This document shows positions 17,149 through 25,562 of a stretch of DNA of 58,090 nucleotides, in pieces. The number at the start of each line of letters is the position of its first letter. Position 1 is the first letter of the stretch. The stretch is from Oscillospiraceae bacterium. Lineage in GTDB: Bacteria > Bacillota > Clostridia > Oscillospirales > Acutalibacteraceae. The position numbers and the translations under genes are program-made. The stretch is taken from contig SVPI01000009.1 in NCBI GenBank assembly GCA_015065935.1, positions 1 through 58,090 on the forward strand. The letters run 5' to 3'. The notes below the pieces were generated by a model. It had not been told where the DNA came from, searched no databases, and saw only the letters and a program-made list of their open reading frames with translations.

Positions 17149-18329
17149 TTTTTCAGCAGTTCCTTAAATCTACGCATTGCTTCCACGGTGTTTTCGTGGC
17201 TTGAAAATGCGGTTAATCTGAAAAAGCCTTCGCCGTTTTTGCCAAAGCCCTCACCCGGGGTGCCTACAACGCCAATGTTTTCGAGCATATAGTCGAAAAA
17301 TTCCCAAGAGGACATTTTATTCGGGCACTTAAACCAAACATAGGGGGAATTTTTTCCGCCTGTGTAGAAAATGCCCAGCTCATCCATTGTATCTGCAATA
17401 ATTTTTGCATTCTCACGGTAGTAGCTGAGGTTTTCTTCAACCTGGCGCCTTCCCTCCTTTGTGAACACAGCCGCCGCAGCGCACTGAACAGGCCAGGAAA
17501 CACCGTTAAACTTGGTTGCCTGGCGGCGGTACCAAAGCTTATAAAGGCTAACGCCCTCCCTCTCTAATTCCTTGGGCACAACGGTGTAGCCGCAACGAGT
17601 ACCTGTGAAGCCTGCGGTTTTTGAAAGCGAGCAGATTTCAATGGCGCATTTTTTGGCGCCCTCAATACAGTAAATGCTGCGGGGTAAATCCTCTGTTATA
17701 AAGGCTTCGTAAGCGCTGTCGTAAATAATAACAGCGTCGTTTTTAAGGGCATAATCAACCCAGGCTTTAAGCTGCTCACTATTATAGGCACTGCCTGTTG
17801 GGTTGTTAGGGGAGCAAAGATAGATAATATCTGCCTTTATACTATCATCAGGCATAGCGGCAAAGCCGTTTGCCTCATTTGAATCGGCATAAATAATCTT
17901 TCTGCCCGACATTAAGTTTGTGTCAACATAAACAGGGTAAACAGGGTCGGTAACAAGCACCGTATTATCCTGAGCGAAGATATCGCCAATGTTTCCGCAG
18001 TCACTCTTAGCGCCATCCGAAACAAAGATTTCATCAGCACTTACCTCGGCGCCGTTTTCCTTATAATAATCGCTTATAGCGTTTCTTACAAAATCATAGC
18101 CCTCGTAATCGGGGTAGCCCTTAAAGGTTTCCTTTTTACTTAAATCCTCAGCGCCCTTCTTTAAAGCCTCGGTAGCAACAGCAGGAAGGGGCAAAGTTAC
18201 ATCGCCGATACCCATTTTAATAATACTTTTTTCGGGATGCTCGGCGGCAAATTTGCTTACCCTTTTAGCAACCTCGGCAAAAAGGTAGTTTTGCTTAATA
18301 TCAGAAAAATAGGGGTTAATTTTAGCCAT
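17145..18329 (-). CDS. dapL: LL-diaminopimelate aminotransferase
   Basis: PLP-dependent fold-type I aminotransferase, about 394 aa, that converts tetrahydrodipicolinate directly to LL-diaminopimelate with glutamate as donor. This is the one-step route found in many Clostridia. The PLP lysine is K237 in CSLSKTAGFTGTRCGY. YPDYEGYDFVR and LCSPNNPTGSAYN are also typical. ATG 18329 (MAKINPYFSDIKQNYLF) has AAGGAG eight bases upstream and overlaps the dapF stop; the longer reading to 18353 lacks this. It sits between dapF and the sugar transferase. Confidence 0.95.
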   Translation of the reverse strand: MAKINPYFSDIKQNYLFAEVAKRVSKFAAEHPEKSIIKMGIGDVTLPLPAVATEALKKGAEDLSKKETFKGYPDYEGYDFVRNAISDYYKENGAEVSADEIFVSDGAKSDCGNIGDIFAQDNTVLVTDPVYPVYVDTNLMSGRKIIYADSNEANGFAAMPDDSIKADIIYLCSPNNPTGSAYNSEQLKAWVDYALKNDAVIIYDSAYEAFITEDLPRSIYCIEGAKKCAIEICSLSKTAGFTGTRCGYTVVPKELEREGVSLYKLWYRRQATKFNGVSWPVQCAAAAVFTKEGRRQVEENLSYYRENAKIIADTMDELGIFYTGGKNSPYVWFKCPNKMSSWEFFDYMLENIGVVGTPGEGFGKNGEGFFRLTAFSSHENTVEAMRRFKELLKK

Positions 18330-19158
18330 TGATAAGTTCTCCTTCAAAAACAAATTCGGCAGGGCCTGTCATAAACACGGTTTTATCGTTTTTAACAACA
18401 ATTTTAAGGTCGCCGCCCAAAAGCTTAACCGTTATCTCGGTTTCTGCCTTGCATATTCCGTTCTTAACTGCGGCGGCAGCGGTGGCACAGGCGCCCGTTC
18501 CGCAGGCCATTGTTTCGCCGCTTCCCCGCTCCCAAACACGCATTTGAAGTGTTGTTTCATCAATTATTTTAACAAATTCGGTGTTAATGCGCTCGGGGAA
18601 AAGGGGGTGGTTTTCAAATTTAGGGCCAACGGTGTGCAGGGGGAAAGAATCGGTGTCATTAACAAAAACAACACAGTGTGGATTTCCCACATTAACACCT
18701 GTTGCCTCATAGGTTTTACCGTCAACAATAATTTCTCTCTTTACAAACTCGCCATCGGCATCAATGGGAATTTCGGTCGACTCAAAAGAAACCTTGCCCA
18801 TATCAACCGTGACCTCTTTAACCTTACCGTTTTCGGTTTTTAGGGTTAGATATTTAATTCCGCTCAAGGTTTCAAGGGTTATTTCCTTTTTATTGGTTAA
18901 GCCCTTATCATAAACAAATTTTCCAATGCAGCGGGTTGCGTTGCCGCACATTTTGCCCTCGCTTCCATCAGCATTGAACATTCTCATTCTAAAATCGGCA
19001 ATGTCACTTTTCATAATAAGCACAATGCCATCGCCCCCAACGCCCTTGTGGCGGTCGGAAAGCCTTACTGATAATTCCTCAGGATTATCTATAACCTTTT
19101 CGGTACAGTCAAAATAAATGTAATCATTGCCTATACCGTGCATTTTGGTAAATTTCAA
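18322..19158 (-). CDS. dapF: Diaminopimelate epimerase
   Basis: Cofactor-independent racemase converting LL- to meso-diaminopimelate for lysine and peptidoglycan, about 278 aa. Both catalytic cysteines are present, in GKMCGNATRCIG (about C71) and ETMACGTGACATA (about C219). I prefer TTG 19158, giving the canonical MKFTKMHGIGNDYIYF with AAGGTG six bases upstream; GTG 19167 or ATG 19164 would add only two or three residues. It is first in its operon, and the next gene acts just before it in the pathway, so the pair makes meso-DAP. Confidence 0.95.
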   Translation of the reverse strand: MKFTKMHGIGNDYIYFDCTEKVIDNPEELSVRLSDRHKGVGGDGIVLIMKSDIADFRMRMFNADGSEGKMCGNATRCIGKFVYDKGLTNKKEITLETLSGIKYLTLKTENGKVKEVTVDMGKVSFESTEIPIDADGEFVKREIIVDGKTYEATGVNVGNPHCVVFVNDTDSFPLHTVGPKFENHPLFPERINTEFVKIIDETTLQMRVWERGSGETMACGTGACATAAAAVKNGICKAETEITVKLLGGDLKIVVKNDKTVFMTGPAEFVFEGELING

Positions 19159-19199
19159 TTTCATCACCTTTAATATGTTGGCATTACATTACATAATAT

Positions 19200-19227
19200 A
19201 GTATATATATTTGAGCCGAAAAGTCAA
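19200..19227 (-). promoter_or_regulatory. dapF operon promoter
   Basis: Minus strand: TTGACT (19227-19222), 16-base spacer, TATACT (19205-19200). It drives dapF-dapL-sugar transferase-nucleotidyltransferase. Confidence 0.6.
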
Positions 19228-19253
19228 GGTTTTAAACATTTATCCGACAGGCG

Positions 19254-19952
19254 GTGCTGATAATTTTTGCCCTTATTGTAAAAGAAGAAAATTATAAAAA
19301 ATATTCCAAAAACAGGGTTTATTTTGAACAAATAAAGGAAAACGGTATTTCTTTTTCGGTCTACCACCTTACATATAATAACAAGCGGTTTTTAAAAAAG
19401 GCAAAAAAACTTTCTGAAAAAACTCCCACTAAACCCTTTTTAGGCAGCGTTGCTCTCCCAAACACACTTTATGAAAGCTATCGTCGGCTTCTTGAATATA
19501 ACCTGTTTCTATCTCTTTGCAAAAATAAAAAAATAAGTGAGGCTACAGTTTGTGACCCTGAGGGTAAGCTCTGCCTAAAACTTAATTCTGCGGTTAAAAA
19601 TTTGGCGCACCTTAAAATTTTAACAAATAACACCGATTTTTACGAGGAGTATTGCGACAGCCTTTTATCCCTTTTTGGCACCTGCCCTGTGGTTTGTGCC
19701 AAAAATACCACAGGCATTTCCTACCGCTTTAAAACAAAAAACAGGGACCTTGTTTTGGGTGAGGGCGGCTTTCGGGCAGATATTGCGTCGGTTTTCTGCC
19801 CCGAGGCACAGTGCCTTTGCCCGGGCGGTGTGCAAAAAGCGGCATTTTTCACCCTTGTCGCAAATTTTTGCGGCTTTCCTCCCCTGCTGAGCGCTGTGCC
19901 CCAGCGCCTTATTTTAAACGATTTGAGCCTTGATATTAACAGTATTTTTTAA
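19254..19952 (+). CDS. Protein of unknown function (232 aa) upstream of the his regulator
   Basis: Not recognised. The N-terminal half is rich in Lys and Tyr (KEENYKKYSKNRVYFEQIKENG). The rest is cysteine-rich, with pairs or clusters such as CPVVC and FCPEAQCLCPGG near residues 183-194, which could bind metal but match no motif I know. There is no signal peptide or membrane segment. The only plausible start is GTG 19254 with a weak ribosome binding site (ACAGGCG). It is divergent from dapF and lies just before the histidine operon. The long open frame and its fit between dapF and the his promoter support a real gene; the poor start leaves some doubt. Confidence 0.6.
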   Translation: MLIIFALIVKEENYKKYSKNRVYFEQIKENGISFSVYHLTYNNKRFLKKAKKLSEKTPTKPFLGSVALPNTLYESYRRLLEYNLFLSLCKNKKISEATVCDPEGKLCLKLNSAVKNLAHLKILTNNTDFYEEYCDSLLSLFGTCPVVCAKNTTGISYRFKTKNRDLVLGEGGFRADIASVFCPEAQCLCPGGVQKAAFFTLVANFCGFPPLLSAVPQRLILNDLSLDINSIF

Positions 19953-19968
19953 TTATATTAAAAAATAC
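19942..19968. terminator. AT-rich perfect hairpin at the stop of the 232-aa gene
   Basis: GTATTTTTTAAT pairs perfectly with ATTAAAAAATAC (12 bp, three-base loop) and contains the stop codon. It has A and T runs but no GC core. It may be a weak terminator separating the gene from the his promoter ten bases further on. Confidence 0.4.
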
Positions 19969-19978
19969 ATTTTACCCC

Positions 19979-20007
19979 TTGACTTTAGCGCACTAATGTG
20001 ATATCAT
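19979..20007 (+). promoter_or_regulatory. Histidine operon promoter with palindromic operator
   Basis: TTGACT (19979-19984), 17-base spacer, TATCAT (20002-20007). The spacer starts with TTAGCGCACTAA (19985-19996), a 12-base palindrome with 10 symmetric positions and TTAG/CTAA arms. CTAG-type half sites are typical of the TrpR superfamily, and the first gene of the operon encodes such a protein, so autoregulation is likely. The gdhA promoter has the same arrangement. Confidence 0.7.
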
Positions 20008-20039
20008 AGTGAAATCAAATACAAGTGAGGTATTTTGCT

Positions 20040-20327
20040 ATGGCTAAATGGCACAACGAAACCACCGACCGTCTTATTAAAACCATTGTTGATTTAAAGG
20101 ACTCCGATGAGGCTTATATGTTTTTAGAGGACCTTTGCACCGTTAAAGAAATTAAGGAGATGGCACAGCGCCTGCAGGTTGCCTCCCTTTTAAAGCAAAA
20201 TAAAAGCTACCAGGAAATATCCGCAATAACAGGGGTAAGCGCCGCAACCATAAGCAGGGTTAGCCGCTGCCTTAATTACGGCACGGGCGGCTATGAGGCT
20301 GTTCTTTTAAAGGAGGAAACAAAATAA
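20040..20327 (+). CDS. TrpR-superfamily (YerC/HisR-like) regulator of the histidine operon
   Basis: 95 aa, all-helical, with a helix-turn-helix at about residues 55-80 (NKSYQEISAITGVSAATISR) followed by the YerC/YecD-type tail CLNYGTGGYEAVL. The superfamily includes tryptophan repressor, and in Clostridia such genes often head histidine operons, where the regulator has been named HisR. ATG 20040 has GAGG about ten bases upstream; a GTG at 20025 lies in that ribosome binding site. Its last base overlaps the hisZ ATG. It probably represses the operon with histidine as corepressor; the ligand is inferred. Confidence 0.85.
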   Translation: MAKWHNETTDRLIKTIVDLKDSDEAYMFLEDLCTVKEIKEMAQRLQVASLLKQNKSYQEISAITGVSAATISRVSRCLNYGTGGYEAVLLKEETK

Positions 20328-21406
20328 TGCTTTCTTCCCTTTCAAGCCTTTATGAGCAAAACGGCTACAACCGTTTTAAAATGAGCAAGTTTGAGGAATA
20401 TGATTTATATGTTAAAAATAAAGATTTCCTCATTTCCGATAATATTATCACCTTTAACGACATCGGCGGCAAGCTCCTTGCCCTAAAGCCCGATGTTACC
20501 CTTTCCATTGTTAAAAATGTGCGGGATGAGGATACCCTCAAAAAGGTTTATTATAACGAAAATGTTTACCGTGTAAGCGGGGCTACAGGCGCCTTTAAGG
20601 AAATTATGCAGGTGGGCCTTGAATGCATCGGCGACATTGACACTTATCTTACCTTTGAGGTTATTTCCCTGGCGGTTAAAAGCCTGCTTAAAATAAGTGA
20701 AGCCAGCGTTCTTGACCTTTCGGATTTAAAGGTGCTCTCCGCCCTTCTTGATAAGGCTACCGAAAGCGCCGAGGTTAAAAAGCAAATTTTTAAGCTCATC
20801 GGCACCAAAAGCGCCCACGAAATGGACAAGTTCTCCAGTCAGATTGATGCGCCTTACCTTGCCGCAATTAAGGAAATTGCCCTGCTTTCGGGCAGTCCCG
20901 ATGCCGTTTTAGGCAAACTAAAAGACATTTTAAACGGTCTTGTTGACACCTCGGTGCTTAGTGACCTTGAAAGTCTTTGCGCATTGCTTAAAGCAAACGC
21001 CCTTGATAAAAATGTGAGAATTGATTTCTCGGTTGTTAACGACATTAAATATTATAACGGCATTGTGTTTAAGGGCTTTGTCAGCGGTATTAGCAAGGAT
21101 ATTTTATCGGGTGGCAGATATGATAATCTGCTTTATAAAATGGGTAAAGCTAAAGGCGCTATCGGTTTTGCAATTTATCTCGATTTGCTGGAGGACCTGC
21201 AAAACGAAACACAGCCCTTTGATATTGACGCCGCCGTTTTATACGATGAAAACAGCGATTTGGTTACCCTTTCAAATTTAATTGCAAAGCTTAACGGCGA
21301 AAATTTAAGCGCTACTGCTATAAAATCCCTTCCCGAAAAGCTTAAATGCCGCAAGGTTTATAAAATAAACGGCTCGGAGGTGAGCATTCTTGAAGACAAC
21401 GCTTAA
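20327..21406 (+). CDS. hisZ: ATP phosphoribosyltransferase regulatory subunit HisZ
   Basis: 359 aa histidyl-tRNA synthetase paralogue that has lost tRNA charging and forms a hetero-octamer with short HisG, conferring activity and histidine feedback. The class II motif 2 region is visible (GGKLLALKPDVTLSIVKNV at about 47-65), as is VNDIKYYNGIVFKGFVSG with SGGRYDNLLYKMG near residue 260. It has no C-terminal anticodon-binding domain. It is the first biosynthetic gene after the regulator and overlaps hisG by 17 bases. The short HisG next door requires it, which makes the call consistent. Confidence 0.93.
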   Translation: MLSSLSSLYEQNGYNRFKMSKFEEYDLYVKNKDFLISDNIITFNDIGGKLLALKPDVTLSIVKNVRDEDTLKKVYYNENVYRVSGATGAFKEIMQVGLECIGDIDTYLTFEVISLAVKSLLKISEASVLDLSDLKVLSALLDKATESAEVKKQIFKLIGTKSAHEMDKFSSQIDAPYLAAIKEIALLSGSPDAVLGKLKDILNGLVDTSVLSDLESLCALLKANALDKNVRIDFSVVNDIKYYNGIVFKGFVSGISKDILSGGRYDNLLYKMGKAKGAIGFAIYLDLLEDLQNETQPFDIDAAVLYDENSDLVTLSNLIAKLNGENLSATAIKSLPEKLKCRKVYKINGSEVSILEDNA

Positions 21407-22034
21407 CATTGCCCTGCCTAAGGGCAGACTTGGCGAAAAGGTTTATGCCATGTTCGAAAAGGCGGGCTTCCCCTGCCCCGAAATTAAGGAAAATTCAAGA
21501 AAACTCATTTTCGAAAACGAGGAGCTTTCAATTCGCTATTTTTGGGTTAAGCCCAGCGATGTTGCAATTTATGTTGAGCGCGCCGCCGCAGATATCGGCG
21601 TTGCGGGAAAGGATATTTTGCTTGAATATTCCCCCGATGTTTACGAGCTTTTAGACCTTAAAACAGGGATTTGCAAAATGGCGGTTGCCGCTAAAAAGGA
21701 GTTCAGGGACAACCCTAAAAAAACCCTTAAGGTTGCAACAAAGTTTACAAACATTGCAAAAAATTACTATGACACCCTCGGCCGTGACATTGACATTATC
21801 CACTTAAACGGCTCAATAGAAATTGCCCCCATTTTAAACCTTTCCGATGTTATTGTTGACATTGTTGAAACGGGCACAACCCTTAAAGAAAACGGCCTTG
21901 AGGTTAAGGAAAAAATTGTTGATATAAGCGCAAGGCTCATTGCAAATAAGGCAAGCTACAAATTTAAAAACGAAAAAATTGATGCCCTCGTAAAAGGCCT
22001 TTGCAAAATTCTGGAGGAAAACAGCAATGATTAA
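21390..22034 (+). CDS. hisG: ATP phosphoribosyltransferase catalytic subunit, short form
   Basis: First committed step of histidine synthesis, joining ATP and PRPP. At 214 aa it is the short form that lacks the C-terminal regulatory domain and needs HisZ. Family marks: IALPKGRLGEKV at the N-terminus, AADIGVAGKDILLE, and the PRPP loop DIVETGTTLKENGL near residue 155. The start is TTG 21390 (MKTTLNIALPKGR), with GGAGGTGA six bases upstream. It overlaps hisZ and hisD, so the three are probably translated in tandem. Confidence 0.96.
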   Translation: MKTTLNIALPKGRLGEKVYAMFEKAGFPCPEIKENSRKLIFENEELSIRYFWVKPSDVAIYVERAAADIGVAGKDILLEYSPDVYELLDLKTGICKMAVAAKKEFRDNPKKTLKVATKFTNIAKNYYDTLGRDIDIIHLNGSIEIAPILNLSDVIVDIVETGTTLKENGLEVKEKIVDISARLIANKASYKFKNEKIDALVKGLCKILEENSND

Positions 22035-23310
22035 AATTATGAAATACGGAGAAATTTCAGAGGATGAAATTTTCGCCCGTGTTACCCCTCAATTTGATGT
22101 AAGCGGAATTGTTAGCGGTATTTTAGCCGATGTTAAAGAAAACGGCGATAAGGCACTGCTTGCCTACACCGAAAAATTTGACGGCGCAAAACTTGATAGT
22201 TTAGCCGTTACAAAAGAGGAAATTGATGAGGCGTTAGGCCTTGTTGAGCCGGAGTTTTTGAGAATTCTCAAAACCGCCGCCGAAAACATAACAAAATTCC
22301 ACAAGCTGCAGGTGCGCGAGCCCTTTGTTATTGACGAAGGAAACGGCGTTATAATGGGTCAAAAAATTACCCCTGTTGATGCGGCAGGCCTTTATGTTCC
22401 GGGAGGAACCGCCGCCTACCCCTCAACCGTTTTAATGGATGCCATTCCTGCAAAAATTGCAGGGGTTAGACAGGTTGTTATGGTTACCCCGCCCCAGAAA
22501 AACGGCAAGGTAAACCCCGCTATTTTAGCCGCCGCCGCAGTTGCAGGCATTGATAAAATTTTCAAGGTTGGCGGCGCCCAGGCTATTGCCGCTTTAAGCT
22601 TCGGCACCGAAAGCGTTCCGAAGGTTGATAAAATCGTAGGCCCCGGTAATGCCTTTGTGGCAGAGGCCAAAAAGCAGGTTTTCGGCACCGTTTCCATTGA
22701 TATGATTGCAGGGCCAAGTGAGATTTTAATTGTGGCCGACGGCAAATCGGACCCCAAATGTGTTGCCGCCGATTTACTCTCCCAGGCCGAGCACGACAAA
22801 TTAGCAAGCGCAGTTTTAGTTACCGATAGTTCTGCTTTGGCTCAGGCTGTAAGCGAGGAGCTTGAAAGGCAAATTCCCCTTTTGGAAAGGCAGGAAATTG
22901 CCCGCGCCTCCATTGATGCAAACGGCAAAATCATTGTGGCTGAAAATCTTTCGGCAGCCATTGAAATTGCCAATGAAATTGCTCCCGAACACCTTGAGCT
23001 TTGCGTAGACAACCCCTTTGATTACCTTGATTCCATTCGCCACGCAGGAAGCATTTTTATGGGCAGAAATTGCCCCGAGGCGCTGGGCGATTATATGGCA
23101 GGCCCCAACCACACCCTGCCCACCTCAGGCACGGCAAAATTCTCATCCCCTTTATCGGTTGATGATTTTGTTAAGAAAACACAGTACACCTATTTTACAA
23201 AAGAGGCGCTAGGAGGTATTGCAAGAGACGTTGAGTTCTTTGCCAAAAAGGAGGGGCTTACTGCCCACGCTAAAAGCGCCGTTATAAGATTAGAGGAAAA
23301 CAATGAGTAA
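22027..23310 (+). CDS. hisD: Histidinol dehydrogenase
   Basis: NAD- and zinc-dependent enzyme for the last two oxidations from histidinol to histidine, 427 aa. Conserved segments: PGGTAAYPSTVLM, VGPGNAFVAEAKKQVFG, the zinc and catalytic stretches QAEHD and APEHLEL, and GPNHTLPTSGTAKFSSPLSV. GGAGG lies about nine bases before ATG 22027. It overlaps hisG by eight bases and hisC by eight bases. Confidence 0.97.
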   Translation: MIKIMKYGEISEDEIFARVTPQFDVSGIVSGILADVKENGDKALLAYTEKFDGAKLDSLAVTKEEIDEALGLVEPEFLRILKTAAENITKFHKLQVREPFVIDEGNGVIMGQKITPVDAAGLYVPGGTAAYPSTVLMDAIPAKIAGVRQVVMVTPPQKNGKVNPAILAAAAVAGIDKIFKVGGAQAIAALSFGTESVPKVDKIVGPGNAFVAEAKKQVFGTVSIDMIAGPSEILIVADGKSDPKCVAADLLSQAEHDKLASAVLVTDSSALAQAVSEELERQIPLLERQEIARASIDANGKIIVAENLSAAIEIANEIAPEHLELCVDNPFDYLDSIRHAGSIFMGRNCPEALGDYMAGPNHTLPTSGTAKFSSPLSVDDFVKKTQYTYFTKEALGGIARDVEFFAKKEGLTAHAKSAVIRLEENNE

Positions 23311-24355
23311 GTTTTTAAGCGAGAAACTAAGGGCTCTCACCCCCTATACACCGGGGGAACAGCCGCAGGATATGAAATATATTAAGCTTAACACCAATGA
23401 ATCCCCCTTTGCACCCGAAAGAAACGTTGTTAAGGCGGCGGCAAGGGCGGCAAAGCGCCTTAACCTTTACAGCGACCCTGAGTGCAAAAAGCTTGTTTCA
23501 AGGCTTGCTGAAACCTATGGTGTAAAAAACGAAAATATTATTGTAACAAACGGCTCGGATGAGGTTTTAAACTTCGCCTTTATGGCTTTTTGCGACAGCG
23601 AAAACGGCGCCGCCGCACCCGATATTTCCTATGGCTTTTATCCTGTTTTTGCGGCAGTAAACGGCGTTCCGTTTACTAAAATCCCCCTAAAAGATGATTT
23701 TACTATTGACATAAAGGATTATTTGGGGCTTAATAAAACTATCTTTATTGCCAACCCCAACGCCCCAACAGGCTTTGCTTTAACACTTGACCAAATCGAG
23801 CAAATCCTTGAAAGCAACAAGGAAACGGTTGTTGTTATTGATGAAGCCTATGTTGATTTCGGCGCAAGCTCGGCTGTAAAGCTCATAGAAAAATATGATA
23901 ATCTCCTTGTTACAATGACCTTTTCAAAATCAAGGAGTTTAGCCGGCGGAAGACTGGGCTTTGGTATTGCCTCAAAGGAGATTATCAGGGATTTAAACAC
24001 AATAAGATACTCAACCAACCCCTATAACGTTAACTCTATGACCCTTGCGGCAGGTCTTGCCACCCTAAAAAACGAAAAAAAGGTGAGAAAAAACTGCGAG
24101 ACCATTATTAAAAACCGCGAATACACCGCCAATGCTTTAAGGAATTTAGGCTTTTATTTAACCGATTCCAAGGCAAATTTCATTTTTGCCAAAAGCGATA
24201 AAATAGGCGGCGAGGAGCTTTACCTTAAATTAAAGGCGCGCGGCGTTCTTGTTCGCCACTTTAAACTCCCAAGAATTAAAGATTTTGTGCGCATTACCAT
24301 TGGCACTAAAAAACAAATGGACATTCTCATTAAAACTGTGGAGGAAATATTATGA
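23303..24355 (+). CDS. hisC: Histidinol-phosphate aminotransferase
   Basis: PLP enzyme moving an amino group from glutamate to imidazole acetol phosphate, 350 aa. The PLP lysine is K209 in TMTFSKSRSLAGGRLGFG. LNTNESPFAP, NGSDEVLNF and ANPNAPTG are typical HisC segments. It overlaps hisD upstream and hisB downstream (ATGA). Confidence 0.96.
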   Translation: MSKFLSEKLRALTPYTPGEQPQDMKYIKLNTNESPFAPERNVVKAAARAAKRLNLYSDPECKKLVSRLAETYGVKNENIIVTNGSDEVLNFAFMAFCDSENGAAAPDISYGFYPVFAAVNGVPFTKIPLKDDFTIDIKDYLGLNKTIFIANPNAPTGFALTLDQIEQILESNKETVVVIDEAYVDFGASSAVKLIEKYDNLLVTMTFSKSRSLAGGRLGFGIASKEIIRDLNTIRYSTNPYNVNSMTLAAGLATLKNEKKVRKNCETIIKNREYTANALRNLGFYLTDSKANFIFAKSDKIGGEELYLKLKARGVLVRHFKLPRIKDFVRITIGTKKQMDILIKTVEEIL

Positions 24356-24939
24356 GAACTGCAACAATAAACCGCAAAACAAACGAAACCGAAATTTCCC
24401 TCGCCTTAAATCTTGACGGCAAGGGCAACTGCGAAATAAACAGTGGCTGTGGCTTTCTTGACCATATGCTGACCCTTTTCGCCCGCCACGCAAGGTTTGA
24501 CCTTAATCTTTCCTGCAAAGGGGATGTCTTCGTTGATGACCACCACACGGTAGAGGACATAGGCATTTGCTTGGGTCTTGCCTTTGATGAGGCTTTAGGG
24601 GATAAAAAAGGTATTGTGCGCTATGGGGATATTACCCTGCCTATGGATGAGGCCTTAATTTTAGCCGCAACCGACATTTCGGGCAGAAGCCTTCTTTGCT
24701 ATAATCTTGTGCCCGGCAAAGAAAAGGTCGGCACCTTCGACACCGAGCTTGTTGAGGAGTTTTTCTACGGCTTTACAAGAAACGCTAATATAACCCTTCA
24801 CATAAATCAGCTTAGCGGCTCCAATGCTCATCACATTATTGAGGGCGCCTTTAAGGCTGTTGCCCGCGCGCTTAAAGCGGCTGTAAAAATTGATGAAGCC
24901 TTTGCCGATGAGGTTATGTCCACGAAGGGAGTTTTATAG
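24352..24939 (+). CDS. hisB: Imidazoleglycerol-phosphate dehydratase
   Basis: Manganese enzyme converting imidazole glycerol phosphate to imidazole acetol phosphate, 195 aa. It is monofunctional, without the N-terminal histidinol phosphatase domain of the enterobacterial protein; that activity comes from hisK at the operon end. Metal-binding histidines are visible in GFLDHMLTLFARH, DDHHTVEDIGICLG and NAHHIIEGAFKAVARAL. Its ATG overlaps the hisC stop. Confidence 0.97.
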   Translation: MRTATINRKTNETEISLALNLDGKGNCEINSGCGFLDHMLTLFARHARFDLNLSCKGDVFVDDHHTVEDIGICLGLAFDEALGDKKGIVRYGDITLPMDEALILAATDISGRSLLCYNLVPGKEKVGTFDTELVEEFFYGFTRNANITLHINQLSGSNAHHIIEGAFKAVARALKAAVKIDEAFADEVMSTKGVL

Positions 24940-24941
24940 CT

Positions 24942-25559
24942 TTGATTGCCATTGTTGATTATGGTGTGGGTAACCTTTTCTCCCTTAAAAGCTCTTTTTT
25001 ATCGGTAGGGGCAGATGTTAAAATCTGCAAAACGGCAGATGAGCTCCTCGCCGCCGATAAAATTATTCTGCCCGGTGTCGGTGCCTTCCGCGATGCCGCA
25101 AAAAAGCTTGCCGCTTCGGGGCTTAAAGAGGTTATCATAAATGAGGCCAAAAACGGCAAGCCCCTGCTTGGAATCTGCCTTGGAATGCAGCTGCTTTTTG
25201 AAAAGAGCTTTGAATATGGCGAGCACGAAGGACTAGGCCTTATAAAGGGCGAAATTGTGCCCCTTTTGGGTGAAATAAAAAGCGACCTTAAAATTCCCCA
25301 CATGGGCTGGAATGCCCTTAATTTTACCGAAAACGAAACCCCTATTTTTAAAAACATTAAAAATGGGGACCACGTTTATTTTGTTCATTCGTTTTATGCC
25401 AAAACCGCTGCCCGGAATATTACTGCCACCGCGGAATACGACATAAATGTTACCGCAAGCGTTCAGTGTGGCAATGTTTTCGGCTGTCAGTTCCACCCCG
25501 AAAAAAGCGGGGACACGGGACTTAATATTTTAAAAGCGTTTTGCGATTTGGAGGACTAA
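24942..25559 (+). CDS. hisH: Imidazole glycerol phosphate synthase, glutaminase subunit
   Basis: Class I glutamine amidotransferase, 205 aa, that feeds ammonia to HisF. The triad is complete: nucleophile C79 in LGICLGMQLLF, and His and Glu in GCQFHPEKSG. HMGWN is also characteristic of HisH. The start is TTG 24942 (MIAIVDYGVGNL), two bases after the hisB stop. Together with HisF it links histidine and purine metabolism by releasing AICAR. Confidence 0.96.
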   Translation: MIAIVDYGVGNLFSLKSSFLSVGADVKICKTADELLAADKIILPGVGAFRDAAKKLAASGLKEVIINEAKNGKPLLGICLGMQLLFEKSFEYGEHEGLGLIKGEIVPLLGEIKSDLKIPHMGWNALNFTENETPIFKNIKNGDHVYFVHSFYAKTAARNITATAEYDINVTASVQCGNVFGCQFHPEKSGDTGLNILKAFCDLED

Positions 25560-25562
25560 AAA

